Source: Eudorina sp. 2006-703-Eu-15 | Lineage: Eukaryota; Chlorophyta; Chlorophyceae; Chlamydomonadales; Volvocaceae | Length of the DNA: 64,000 bases | Assembly (NCBI GenBank): GCA_003117195.1 | Contig: BDSI01000010.1 | Coordinates: 1,009,875-1,073,874 of the forward strand | Reading direction: 5' to 3' | In this document: positions 1 through 30,930 of the stretch, one piece after another | How positions within the stretch are numbered: position 1 is the first letter of the stretch | How the letters are laid out: each line of letters begins with the position of its first letter | Notes under the pieces: generated by a model | Told to the model about the DNA's origin: nothing | Database searches by the model: none | Seen by the model: only the letters and a program-made list of their open reading frames with translations | Position numbers and translations under genes: made by a program

Positions 1-1053
1 CGGTGACAGCCGAAGCTTCCTCACCGTACACTGCATAAATGAACTTGCGCCACCACGGCGCACCGGACAGTACACCGAAACACTCCACGTGCCCACGCAG
101 AACCACCCCGTTCCTGCGAACCAACCACGGCTAGGGCAGCTAGGGATAAATCGCTGTGATTGGCTTTATCCACTTCGGGGAAATCCGCTCTCTGCTGTGC
201 CTATCTCTTTGGTAGTGTCGCCCCGCTGTGCGCCTCTGCTTGCTTCGGTGTCTGTCTGGGTCGGTGGATGGGATCATGGCCCGGCGTGTTTTTGTTTGCG
301 GCGTTGAGGTGTGGAAGTGTCTTGCCGCCTTGTCGGTGGGGCCTGCCGGGGCTTGCACCTGAATACACCGTTGATCCCCTTGGGGTCCGCTGTAATGTTC
401 GTTCATCCATTCAAACGCCCGCTCAGGGGGAGTTAGCCACCAGGGCGCCCCTATTAGCGAACCACCACCCCAACCAAGGCGCGGTCACTTCTCCAGCGGC
501 GGTCCGTTGTCCGTCTTGGAGAGCCACGGGGGCTCGCGAGCCACCATCAGGAGCCTGCCCGTACGCGTACGGTCCCACCGGGCCGAAAAAACAGTCCAAA
601 CCTAACAATGGCGCCAACGTGCCGTAGAGCGCATCAGTGCCCCGTCCACCCGCGGCCCACTACTATTGAACGCCCACAGGGCTTCGGTTAAAATTTCCTG
701 GCCAGACGGAACCGGGCCCCGGCACACAACACGACCATCCTGCACCTTCAAGATGAAGTGCGTAGCCCCCATAGCTGATTACCTATTCATTGGGACTCCC
801 AGCTCTGCGAAGTCGTAGAGCCGGCTCCAAAAGTCCGCCACTGCCCTCTGGGCGGCTAGCCCTTCAGCATCCACTGATGGCCGAGGGGTACCGGCCGCGT
901 GCCTGGACCTGGCGGGCCCCATCGCTCGCCGGCCCGTTTCCATGGAACTGGTTGCTTGTCGCCAAGACGACAACGTCCCATACACACTGTTGCACTCCCG
1001 TGGGGGGACAGGGCGAGCCACACCTGCTGTCTTTGAAGGCTTACCCCTAGCCG
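1..1053 (-). mobile_element. LINE-1 family fragment A, 3' part (split by the PLE)
   Basis: This is the 3' end of a non-LTR retrotransposon on the minus strand. It matches fragments at 9073-10486, 5875-7398 and 29278-29732 over long stretches. The window start cuts its 3' end. It continues after the inserted Penelope-like element at 5557-5681. The frames are broken, so no intact protein is made. Residual C-terminal peptide similarity to the 9606-10316 reading frame is visible at about 779-1021, including the D-F-W-S-R-L-Y-D-F motif near the end. Family assignment rests on the C-terminal peptide and 5' truncation, not on a database match. Confidence 0.7.
140..408 (+). mobile_element. nested insertion inside LINE-1 fragment A
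   Basis: Compared with the copy at 9073-10486, about 270 bases interrupt the 3' untranslated part of fragment A. The flanking LINE sequence resumes at about 409 (cgcccgctcaggggg). The inserted piece ends near 385-405 in a version of the family's 3' terminal motif (ggggtccgctgtaa) in the opposite orientation. It is therefore probably another LINE-1-related or dependent short element. Its left boundary is approximate. Confidence 0.4.
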
Positions 1054-1550
1054 TTCCCGTGTCCCTGCCCCATGCTTACTCCCCCTGTCGTACATGCCGT
1101 ACATGTCGTACGGCCTCCCGTCCCCGTCCCATGTCCCACTTCCCCTCGTCCGCCCTGTCCTCTTTCGCGCCGCGCTGCCGCCCCGCCATTCTCGCATACT
1201 GCCTTCTTTCTGATGTTTGCTCTTGTCATTCTTCGCAATCGTTGCCACCCTCGCTCACTCCGTTCCTCGGCTTCCCTCCCTGCATCGCCGTGGCCCTGGA
1301 CATCGCTCGCGGCGCGGCTACTCCGTCTACCACCACAGGTCGGTAACGTATCTGTCCTTTCCGGGTTGGGTCGGGTTCGCAGTTTGCTTGTTGTGGCACT
1401 GCGGCAGCGCGGCCGCGCCGCCACGCGCCCGCGCGCGGTCTCTATCTTTTCGTTTGCTCTGCAGGTACCGCACCCCGTAAGTATACTGCGTTATGCTGGG
1501 TGTGCCCGGGTTCGTTCTACGGGTTTATTTATTTTTTTCAATTTAACCCC
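1051..1550 (+). repeat. 5' pseudo-LTR of the Penelope-like element
   Basis: The 500-bp direct repeat matches 5061-5560 at a constant offset of 4010 bp. Substitutions include 1132 vs 5142 and the tgtgcccggg/tgcgcccggg difference near 1503/5513. Exact ends are uncertain by about 4 bp because the target-site bases overlap the repeat ends. I did not find a convincing hammerhead ribozyme core, which many Penelope pseudo-LTRs carry. Confidence 0.88.
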
Positions 1551-1763
1551 CACCTTATAGGCGGTTGTCCGGCCCCTCGGGGCACGACATGGCGCCAACT
1601 CCGTTTACGGAGGAATTTCATGCATTTGTCAAGTGGAAGCTCAAAGGTCTCGGGACCGGCGAGTGGAAGCGAATGGGGTCGGTGTGTACTGCGTGGTTCG
1701 GGCTCGCGGCTATTTAAGCGATGCCTTTTTTCTCTAATATACCGTAGTCGCACTTTCTGTTTT

Positions 1764-4624
1764 ATGCCGGCCCAGCCACTTACGGACGACACCCCTGCCG
1801 ATGCCGCTGCCATTGCTGATCGCGTGGCGGACCTCCGCGAGGCGGCCACCGCCGCCGGCTTCTCGGAGATTCGGCAGAACATTCTGCGCGTTCTCCATCC
1901 GCGCGCTGGTCCTCGGCCTGCTGCTGTCCGGGAGCTACTTGCCCTGCGCGCACAATTTGTCGGCGCCGCCGAACATGCCGCCCTCTCCGCCGACCGGGAC
2001 CCGCAGCGTGTCATTTACGCCGCCTTCTACCTTCCCGATCCGCGCAAACGTAAACGGTGGCAGCACCGTGTCCCCGTTTACGTCGGCCAAACCCGGCGCG
2101 GCTGCTGGGAGCGCCTGCGGCAGCACCTGGCCACTGTGGCCCGCCTCGCCGGCCAGCACGCGCCCGCCCCCACCTTCCATCACCACATCTGGTCCAACGG
2201 CCCGAACGGGATTTTCGTCCTCCCCCTTCAATACATCACGAGTGTGGCCGCCAACTCCCGTCGCTTCCGACGCGTTGCCGCTCAAGTTGAAATGGTCTGG
2301 GTCCAGCGCCTGCGCACCCTACGTACTGCTGGCCAGCCCGGCCTCAACGTTGCCTTCGAAGCGCACACCGTCGCCGCCGACCTCCGCAACGTCCCCTTCG
2401 GCGCCGGTGCCCTCCCGCCTGCCGCCGGCGAACATCGCAAGCGCTGGTATGCATGCCGCGACATTCGGCGCCGCCTCCTACACCTACGAGACCTCTGGCA
2501 GGCCCATGGCCCCCTTCCCACCTCCACCTTCCACGCCTACCACATCCGCACCCTCCATCTCCTCCACGCCTACGCCACCCACTTCCCCGCCGCCCATTTC
2601 AGCCTACAACCGGAGTTCCTGGCCGCCCTCATCGTCCCCCTCGCCACCACCATCGACGCCCGCACGCGCCGCGCCGGGCCCCCTGACCTCTCCGCCAAGC
2701 TGTGGTTGCCCAACGCGCTGCGCCAGCTCCTCCCCGTCACCGCCGTCCACGCGGCCCTGCAAGACCCCGCCGTTGCCTCCGCCCTCCCCCTCGGCATCCC
2801 CCGCCCCGCCCTCCACTGGACCGCCGGCGTCCCGCTGCACCGCCTCTTCTGCAACTACGCCCATATGGCCCGCAATCTCACCCACGCCGATTATGCCCGC
2901 CTCGTCGACCCCGCTCGCCCCTGCGCCTGCCACCGCTTCCCCGCCCTCTGTCCCCCCGGCATCCCCCACGTCATGTCCACCGTCCCCTACAACGCCCTAC
3001 CACCTGCTCTGGCGCCCTTCTGGGACAAAGGCGCCCGCTACCGACCCCACCAGCCCGTCCCCGCCCGGGCCGCCCTCCTCGCTAACGTACGTGTCCACGC
3101 CCACACCTACGCCACTCGCCTGGCCGCCCGCTCCGGGCTGTCCGGCGCCGCCTACCCCGCGTGGGTCGACGCCTTCGTCGCCGCCATCGGCCGCGCCATT
3201 GATGCCCACGCCGGCACGTACCGCTTCGACTGGCCCGTCCTATCTGCTGCCGACCTCACCGCCCTCCGCCGCGCCGCCCGCGGCTTCATCATCACCGTCA
3301 CCGACAAAAGCTCTGCTACCTTTCAGCTCGTGTTCGCCAAGCTCTACGCCGAGAAATGTATGCGCGACCTTCACCTTCACGACACCTTCGCCGTCCCGCC
3401 CTCGCCCCCCGCCCGCGCCCCCGGCGCCGCCCCGCCACCTCCGCCCCCTCCCGTCGTCGCTCCCGCCCCGCCTCCGTTCCCCGCCGTCGCCGCCCCGCAG
3501 CCGCCCGCCCCCCCACCCCCACCCCCTCCCCCCGTCGCTCCCGCACCACCTCCGTTGCCCGCCGTCGCCATCTCGCCGCTGCCCGCTCCCCCACCCCCAC
3601 CTCCACCCCCTCCCCCCATCGCTCCCGCACCGCCCACCCCGACGCCGCCCCCGCTGCCCCGACCGCCGCCCCCCCCGCCCCGACGCCGCCGCCGCCGGGC
3701 CCCCAGACACCGCCGAACCCGCCCCACCGCCCTAACGACAAGCCTCGCCACACCGTCACCTTCCACGCCGCCTCCCCTGGCCCCCGCTGTCGGATACGGG
3801 ACCGCACCGCCACCCGCGTCTTTACCCTCACCGACTTCCAGCTCGTCCTCGACTCCCTTCTCGTCTCCACCTTCATCGCCTTCGGCCCCGCGCTGGTCCG
3901 CCAGGTCAAGGGCATCCCCATGGGTATCTCCGCCGCCCCCTTCATCGCTAACCTGTTCCTCGCCTGGTATGAATACTGCTTCCTGCTGCAACGCCACCAA
4001 CCCCACGTCACCCCAGCCGAGAAAGCTATCCTCACCCATTTCCAGTACTCCCTCCGCTATCTCGATGACCTCCTCTCCCTGCACAACCCCTATATCGGCG
4101 CCTACCTCTCCCGCGCCACGGTTACTGGCAACCTCCACGGCATCTACCCGCCCGAGCTCTCCGTCACCCCGCAACGCCATGACCACCTCCCCGCCGGCTC
4201 CATCCCCTTCCTGGACATCCTCCTCGTTCGCAGCCCCCACGCTGGCCGCCGCCGCTACCTCACCCAACTTTACGACAAACGCGTGCAACCCGCCTTCGCC
4301 AGCGTCCGCCTCTCCCGCTTTGTCGCCCGCGACTCCAACGTCAACGAGGCCTGCAAGCGCAACATCTTCACGGGCCAGTTCCACCGCCTTCGGCGGGTCA
4401 TCTCCTGCCCCGATAATTTCTGTGCCGAAATCGCCCTCCTCATCCGCGCCCTCGTTGCCCAAGGCTACCCGCGCACGCACCTCGTCGCCCAGTTCGTCAA
4501 CCTGCTGGCGGCCGTCCCCCAGACCTTCTACTTCGCGCGACGCTCCACCCACAAGGATATGCTGGCGGTCGTCCACACCCACCTGCGCACTCCCCCCGCC
4601 GCCCCGCCCGCCCCCGGCCCCTGA
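1764..4624 (+). pseudogene. Penelope-like ORF: GIY-YIG nuclease plus reverse transcriptase, frameshifted
   Basis: The likely start is ATG 1764, in frame with the nuclease. The GIY-YIG-like part lies at about 2010-2400: A-A-F-Y in place of GIY, then Y-V-G-Q-T, a downstream R-L-R-Q-H, a Glu in V-E-M-V-W-V-Q and the L-N pair. A Cys/His segment P-C-A-C-H-R-F...C-P-P-G-I-P-H follows at about 2913-2970. The first RT motif reads D-K-S-S-A-T-F near 3302. The frame then runs into 350-400 bp of proline-coding C-rich repeat. RT resumes in another frame with Q-V-K-G-I-P-M-G near 3905 and the catalytic Y-L-D-D near 4060, ending at 4624. The palm aspartate motif (motif A) is not visible. Net frameshift and missing motif A suggest a dead copy. 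Confidence 0.8.
3380..3735 (+). repeat. C-rich proline-coding low-complexity tract in the PLE
   Basis: Tandem variants of cgcctccgttgcccgccgtcgcc and runs of ccaccccc encode long Pro/Ala/Arg stretches in all forward frames. The tract replaces the region where RT motif A is expected and is where the reading frame shifts. Confidence 0.75.
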
Positions 4625-5060
4625 CCGCCCGCTCCTTCGCCCCCGCACCAGCGGGGCGTCGGCGGCTATCCCCTCAACGTTCCAACGGGCGCTGCTGTGT
4701 GACGGCGTGGGTCTGTGTGACGGCGCGGGTCGGCTTCGGGCCCCTGCTGGGTTTCGCTTGCGTACGCCCTCCGGGCCGGCGTCGGGTTTCGTGTGAGAGT
4801 ACCTTCCGGCGCGCGGCCTCCGGGCCGGCCCGGCCGTGTCGCCCCCCCCCCCCCCCACCTGTAACCGTTACGACGTCTTCGCCTCCCCGCCGCTCTCTCC
4901 CCCCCTCCGCGCCACCTCACCCCGCACCTCACGTACCCATCACAGCCCGCCCGACCGCCCTAGGCGCGCCACCACGCGGCACCCCACATGCAGGGGCTGC
5001 CCCGCTACGACCGGGCACGGTGGGGAGCCATATCCCGAACGTGGCCCGCCACCCGGTCGT

Positions 5061-5560
5061 CCGTTCCCGTGTCCCTGCCCCATGCTTACTCCCCCTGTCG
5101 TACATGCCGTACATGTCGTACGGCCTCCCGTCCCCGTCCCATATCCCACTTCCCCTCGTCCGCCCTGTCCTCTTTCGCGCCGCGCTGCCGCCCCCCCATT
5201 CTCGCATACTGCCTTCTTTCTGATGTTTGCTCTTGTCATTCTTCGCAATCGTTGCCACCCTCGCTCACTCCGTTCCTCGGCTTCCCTCCCTGCATCGCCG
5301 TGGCCCTGGACATCGCTCGCGGCGCGGCTACTCCGTCTACCACCACAGGTCGGTAACGTATCTGTCCTTTCCGGGTTGGGTTGGGTTCGCAGTTTGCTTG
5401 TTGTGGCACTGCGGCAGCGCGGCCGCGCCCCCACGCGCCCGCGCGCGGTCTCTATCTTTTCGTTTGCTCTGCAGGTACCGCACCCCGTAAGTATACTGCG
5501 TTATGCTGGGTGCGCCCGGGTTCGTTCTACGGGTTTATTTATTTTTTTCAATTTAACCCC
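5061..5560 (+). repeat. 3' pseudo-LTR of the Penelope-like element
   Basis: This is the second copy of the 500-bp direct repeat (see 1051-1550). It ends in atttaacccc, directly followed by the target duplication and the interrupted LINE-1 sequence (tagccgtacctcgatctg). Confidence 0.88.
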
Positions 5561-5681
5561 TAGCCGTACCTCGATCTGCGCGACAACCGCTTGGGCCACC
5601 CCGCAACCCCCAAAATGGTGTTGCCTGGGCGTTGGGAGCACCTACCGCCCCGGCGCCCGGGTATGTTCCGCATCCACAAGG
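5557..5681 (-). mobile_element. LINE-1 fragment A, 5' remainder
   Basis: This continues fragment A beyond the PLE. It matches 9870-9995, including the part coding the Cys/His knuckle region on the minus strand. Similarity to the other copies stops at about 5681, the 5' truncation point. Bases 5682-5874 show no gene or recognised repeat. Confidence 0.65.
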
Positions 5682-5874
5682 GCAAGGTTCGCTGTACGTA
5701 AAACAACAGAATATGATAACCACCACTGATGTCGATAGAACTTTACATCAGATCAGACCTGACACCGAGGATGGACTTCCATAGTCCCCTACATTATTTT
5801 GTCCCTCTCACTCGCTCCCCCGTTCCGTCCGGGGGAGAATGCTCCGGTGACGCGGACGAGACCACGCAGTAAGA

Positions 5875-6971
5875 ATGAAGCCGTGGATCAGCTGGCTAAC
5901 CGACACTGTACGCACGTTTCAAATACCCCCCCCTACCGCCCGCACACTGCGCCAGCGTCGCCGGGGATGGGCAATGTTTGTTGGGGAGTGCTTGGGGGCA
6001 GGAGCCGACAGGTGGCAGGAGTGGAACCGGTGGAGGGAGTGTGAGGCGGCCCTGGAGGCGCTCCGACAAGACATCCCACCAGGGTGGTGGGAAGCCGCCG
6101 AGGGGACCCTGGGGCCCACCGAAGCGACCCCCCCAGGGAGAGAGGAAGTCACGGAAATGCTGGTGAAGCTCATGGGGTGGAGGCTGCAGAACGGCCTCAA
6201 GGTGGCACTCCACGAGTACACCGTGCGGTATGGCACGACGCTGCAGCTGCACAGCCTAGGGGAGGCGAGGCGTGCGGCGCACGCACGCTTTGTTTGCGAA
6301 GCGCTTGGGGTAGAGGATACTGCGCCAGAGTGTCGAGGATGGTTTCCAAGGTAATAGAGAACATGCAGTGGATGTCGACGGAGGCCAAGTGGAAAAACTC
6401 CAATAAGGAGGTGTATTGGCGACTGGCAGTTGATGGCATCCCGATGCTCGGTAACTCCACATGAGGGGGGCGGCGGTGGCCCCTTGCGGATGCGGGACGT
6501 ACCCCGGCGCCGGGGCGATACGGCCAACGCCCAGGCAACACCACTTTGGGGGCTGTGGGGTGGCACAAGCGGTTGTCGCGCAGATCGAGGCACGGCTAGG
6601 GGTGAGCCTTCAAAGGCAGCAAGTAGGTGTGGCTCGCAACGCCCCCCGTGGGTGTACACCAGTGTGTCTGGGACGTTGTCGTCTTGGCGGCAACTGGTGC
6701 CATGGAAACTGGCCGGCGAGCCCTGAGGGCCGACAGGTCCAGGAACACGGGCGGGATCCCTCGGCCGTCAGGGGACACTGAAGGGCTAGCCGCCCGGCGG
6801 GCAGTGGCAGACTTCTGGAGCCGACTCTACGACTTCGCGGAGTTGGGAGTCCGGGTGGTCAGCGGTGGGGACTACACACACAATCCTGAAAGTGCAGGAC
6901 GGTCGTCTTGTGTGCCGTGGCCCGGTCCCGTCAGGCCAGGATTCTTAAGCCCTGTAGGTATTCTGTCGTAG
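5875..6971 (+). pseudogene. C-terminal part of LINE-1 ORF, frameshifted
   Basis: Reading frames 5875-6354, about 6350-6465 and 6461-6971 together give the C-terminal region of a LINE protein, but frameshifts near 6330 and 6460 break it. The recognisable part is a Cys/His knuckle (P-C-G-C-G-T...H-H-F-G-G-C) like the zinc-binding tail of L1-type LINE proteins, where H-H-F followed by a Cys is typical. No RT motif is present, so it is a 5'-truncated remnant. Confidence 0.6.
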
Positions 6972-7398
6972 TAGGCCGCGGGTGGACAGGGCACTGACGC
7001 CCGGTGGAGCTATCGCTAGGTGTGGGCGGTTTATTCGGCCCAGTGGGACCGTACGGGCAGGCCCCTGATGGTGACTCGCGAGCCCCCGTGGCCCTCCAAG
7101 ACTACGGGCCACCGCTGGAGAAGTGACCCCGCCTTGGTGGGGGTGGTGGTTCGCTAATAGGGGCGCCCTGGTGGCTAACTTCCCTTGAGCGGGCTTTATC
7201 CCTTGCCATGGTTGGTTCTCAGGAACGGGGTGGTTCCCTGGTAGTGTGAGCCCGGGGAGTGTTTCGGTGCACTTGGGGAGCCTGTACGGAGCGCCGTGGT
7301 GGCGTTCGTTCGTGGCAGTGTATGGTGAGGAAGCCTCGGCTGTCGCCGGGGCTGTCACCGATGACCCGCGGGGTCCGCTGTAACATCCTAATAATAAT
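5875..7398 (+). mobile_element. LINE-1 family fragment B (longest 5' extent)
   Basis: This is a plus-strand copy of the same LINE 3' region. It ends at 7382-7398 in the family 3' terminus (gtccgctgtaacatcc) followed by a short taa/aat tail, the kind of simple tail many LINEs leave. It extends about 110 bp further 5' than the copy at 9073-10486. The 3' untranslated part (about 6950-7398) is shared with the fragment at 29278-29732. Confidence 0.75.
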
Positions 7399-7857
7399 AC
7401 TCTGCACGCGCACATATATTGGCTACTGCGCATACGTTGGGACTCAGGATCAGACTAGCTGTTGCACCGACGCAAGCACGTACGCATGCAAGGACATGAC
7501 GAGGTTAAGCAGCGCGCGAGCGAGATGTAAGGTGCATCCGTCCCGCTCTGGATGGGCGTTCATTTGCCCTACCTATCCCTAGCTAGTTTATTTCGTTGGG
7601 CACAGCTGTCTTCGTTCGGCCCACGTTTGCTCAAAACGGGGAACACGCGCGCGCCCTTTTGGTCGCCAGCCATTTCTTTATTTCTTTATGCATGCCCCGC
7701 TCATCAGCAGCGAGCGAGCCGGCGTATAGTGTTGATCGGCACGCACGCACGCTTCCTGTCATCATACTATCGGTAATCGGAATTTCTCTCACAAATTGCA
7801 GCCCTTGGCTGATTTGTTACTTAGTCGTTGTTGGACGAATTAAGGCGTTTGGCTGCT

Positions 7858-7883
7858 GGCGGGCGGGAGGCGGTCTGTCGTAC
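7858..7883 (+). promoter_or_regulatory. upstream motif shared by genes 1 and 4
   Basis: The 15-mer GGCGGGCGGGAGGCG at 7858-7872 recurs exactly at 62282-62296, upstream of the paralogous gene 4. In both places ctgtcgtac follows (7875-7883 and 62317-62325), and then a TATA-like sequence before the ATG. The wider flanks differ, so the match suggests a retained regulatory element. Function is inferred. Confidence 0.4.
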
Positions 7884-7909
7884 GGGTAATGAGTGAGGCA
7901 GGAGCACAA

Positions 7910-7915
7910 TATAAG
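7910..7915 (+). promoter_or_regulatory. candidate TATA box of gene 1
   Basis: TATAAG lies 175 bp before the ATG and about 40 bp after the shared GC-rich motif. Gene 4 has tatataat at 62361, about 200 bp before its ATG. The transcription start is not visible. Confidence 0.3.
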
Positions 7916-8089
7916 CCGCGTCGTCGCACTAATCGATATATGAGACATTCAAAGTAAGTCATCTTCTTAATGCTTTTCACAGGGCCTATCGCTCGGCCCT
8001 TGACCTACATACGACAGAGTATCGGCTTACATTATAAGCAATAATACTGAATTGCTGCGCCGGCAAGGCAGAAGGTAGGGAGCCTGAAC

Positions 8090-28895
<20,806 letters not shown>

Positions 28896-29277
28896 TGACG
28901 TACAGCATCACGGCACGCCAGACCCACGTACTTATCCGCTGCGCGCGTTCTGCACGCGTAGTTGTCTCGCTTCGTACCAGTACTCCGTCCGTCGCTGATC
29001 GATTACATTCAGTACAGTAGACTGGGTACAACACGTGTGACAGATTCAAACGAGATCGATGGGCGTGTACTTGCATGACAATAACAACACCCTGACTCTT
29101 TATGTGCAAGGCTGCTAGCAATCGATCGATCTGAAGCAGCTGCCTTCGTGCTAATCGTGCAGTCGTTCTCCGGCTGTGTGTGTGTTCGATCGGTCCATCG
29201 CTCCATTGCGATACGACCGAGCGAACGACTTCACACACACACAGGCACGCACACATCAACGATAATCCATTGCACAG

Positions 29278-29732
29278 CCCTGTAGGTATTCTGTCGTAGT
29301 AGACCGCGGGTGGACAGGGCACGGACGCCCACGCAGTGGAGCTATCGCTAGGTGTGGGCGGTTTATTCGGCCCGGTGGAGCCGTACGGGCAGGCCCCTGA
29401 TGGTGACTCGCGAGCCCCCGTGTCCCTCCAAGACTACGGGCCACCGCTGGAGAAGTGACCCCGCCTTGGTGGGGTTGGGGGTTCGCTAATAGGGGCGCCC
29501 TGGTGGCTAACTCCCCCTGAGCGGGCTTTATCCCTTTCCATGGTTGGTTCTCAGGAACGGGGTGGTTCCCTGGTAGTGTGGGCCCGGGGAGTGTTTCGGT
29601 GCACTTGGGGAGCCTGTCCGGAGCGCCGTGGTGGCGTTAGTTCGTGGCAGTGTATGGTGAGGAAGCCTCGGCTGTCGTCGGGGCTGTCACCGATGACCCG
29701 CGGGGTCCGCTGTAACATCCTAATAATAACAG
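29278..29732 (+). mobile_element. LINE-1 3'UTR fragment D
   Basis: A plus-strand copy of the last 450 bp of LINE-1. It starts at ccctgtaggtattctgtcgt (as at 6950) and ends at gtaacatcctaataataa. It lies 380 bp after the stop of gene 1. Bases 28896-29277 hold only the probable 3' UTR of gene 1. Confidence 0.8.
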
Positions 29733-29793
29733 TGTACGATCGGCATGTGCTTCATCCTGCAACAATACCTCTGTACATGTAGTAATAATAATA

Positions 29794-30792
29794 ACAAGTA
29801 GGGGTCGGCTTCCTCGAAGCCGGAAAAGGGCGGGGCCCCCTATAATCCGTACAGGCCGCTTGCTTCAGAAAGAAAACTCTATTACCGCGCAACAGTGTGA
29901 GAGAGTGAAAGGTTGCCATTGGGGGTGTCGTTGATGTTGAAGGGGGATCGGCGTGCATAGATTCACCAAGCCCAAACACGTCGGCAGCCCCGAAACCATC
30001 CTGCAGCCCCGAAACCATCCTGCAGTACGCGCCGCCGGCGACGGCGGTCATCGTATCGGCACTATGGTAACGATAGTGCACTACCACATCCGTCTGTGAA
30101 GCAGATGATCACAAAGCAAGCTTGAAGCATCCTTGTTTTGCCGTGAAACTGTAGTTGTTTGGTCCGTCGGCAGGCATGCAACCCTTCAGTTGCACGCCCG
30201 CAGCAGACGTGAACCTCTAAAGTTTGCTATCAATAGTTACATAGCAAATGTAAGGCAAAAACAGGGTGCGAAAAAGCCGCGGTGAGACCCGGACTTTGGG
30301 CCATCGGAACTGGAGAACTCGTTGGCACTCGGTACGCTATCCCTTTGCATCTTGAAACTTTGATTCAGTACATATTGTTGATTTGTATTCATCTGGCAAG
30401 ACAGAAAGGCAAATCTTGATGTTGGTGGTATCTTGATGTTCAAACATCAGAACACTATTTAGCACGCGCCGCCCATTCCTAATTCAAGTATTCATCACGC
30501 GGCACCCGTTGCAACAAATATGAGCGCGAGAGGCGTTGGTTGGATGTTGACTCGGGTCCATGGGGACCGCGGAGCTTTACTTTGACCGTTTGTGCGCAAA
30601 GAATTTTTTTCAGCCAAACCAAAGTTACCTTGCAATAGAGGACAATTAATATGACAAACATAGCGAATTAGTTTAGCGGATAATGAACGTTTTGCCGTTA
30701 CCGGACACACGGACACACACACACACGGACATGGGCAATCCTAGGGGGCGGGGCCCCCCGAACGCGCTTCGCGCTGGGGCCCCGCCCAAAAA
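29794..30792 (+). repeat. 1-kb interspersed repeat R2b
   Basis: The second copy of the repeat at 12873-13870, with a few small indels and an internal duplication near 29993-30025 (cccgaaaccatcctgcag twice). It ends in the GC hairpin and an A-run, followed directly by (ata)n. Confidence 0.7.
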
Positions 30793-30930
30793 TAATAATA
30801 ATAATAATACGCCCAGTCAGGGACTGTGGCATGTGTTAAGGGGGCAGGAGTGATGAGCCTATGGGTTTCCCCTTGCCTATATATACACTACCCGCCACCG
30901 CTAATGTGGAGTCATGGGGTGCATGGTGTG

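Larger units (their letters stand above)
1051..5560 (+). mobile_element. Penelope-like retroelement (GIY-YIG N-terminal, Chlamys-type)
   Basis: A 4.5-kb element is bounded by two 500-bp direct repeats that differ at only about five positions, so the insertion is fairly young. It sits inside LINE-1 fragment A. The sequence (a)cccctagccg occurs at both junctions (1044-1053 and 5557-5566), while an uninterrupted related copy at 9868-9880 has it once, so this is a target-site duplication of about 10-11 bp. Inside is a very GC-rich coding region with an N-terminal GIY-YIG-like nuclease and a C-terminal reverse transcriptase. In canonical Penelope elements the nuclease is C-terminal; the permuted order is known from the Chlamys clade of green plants and protists. 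Confidence 0.85.
7399..8089 (+). other. upstream region of gene 1
   Basis: The region between LINE fragment B and the start codon of gene 1 shows no convincing coding sequence. It contains the promoter-like motifs listed separately. Confidence 0.5.

Noticed and set aside
1051..1550. Hammerhead ribozyme in the pseudo-LTR
   Set aside because: A ctgatg occurs near 1210 but I could not place the remaining core and stems. Not supported by eye.
1801..3735. 644-codon Pro/Ser-rich frame and the 493-codon antisense Gly-rich frame over the Penelope-like element
   Set aside because: Shadows of the GC-rich GIY-YIG/RT frame. Only the latter has recognisable motifs.
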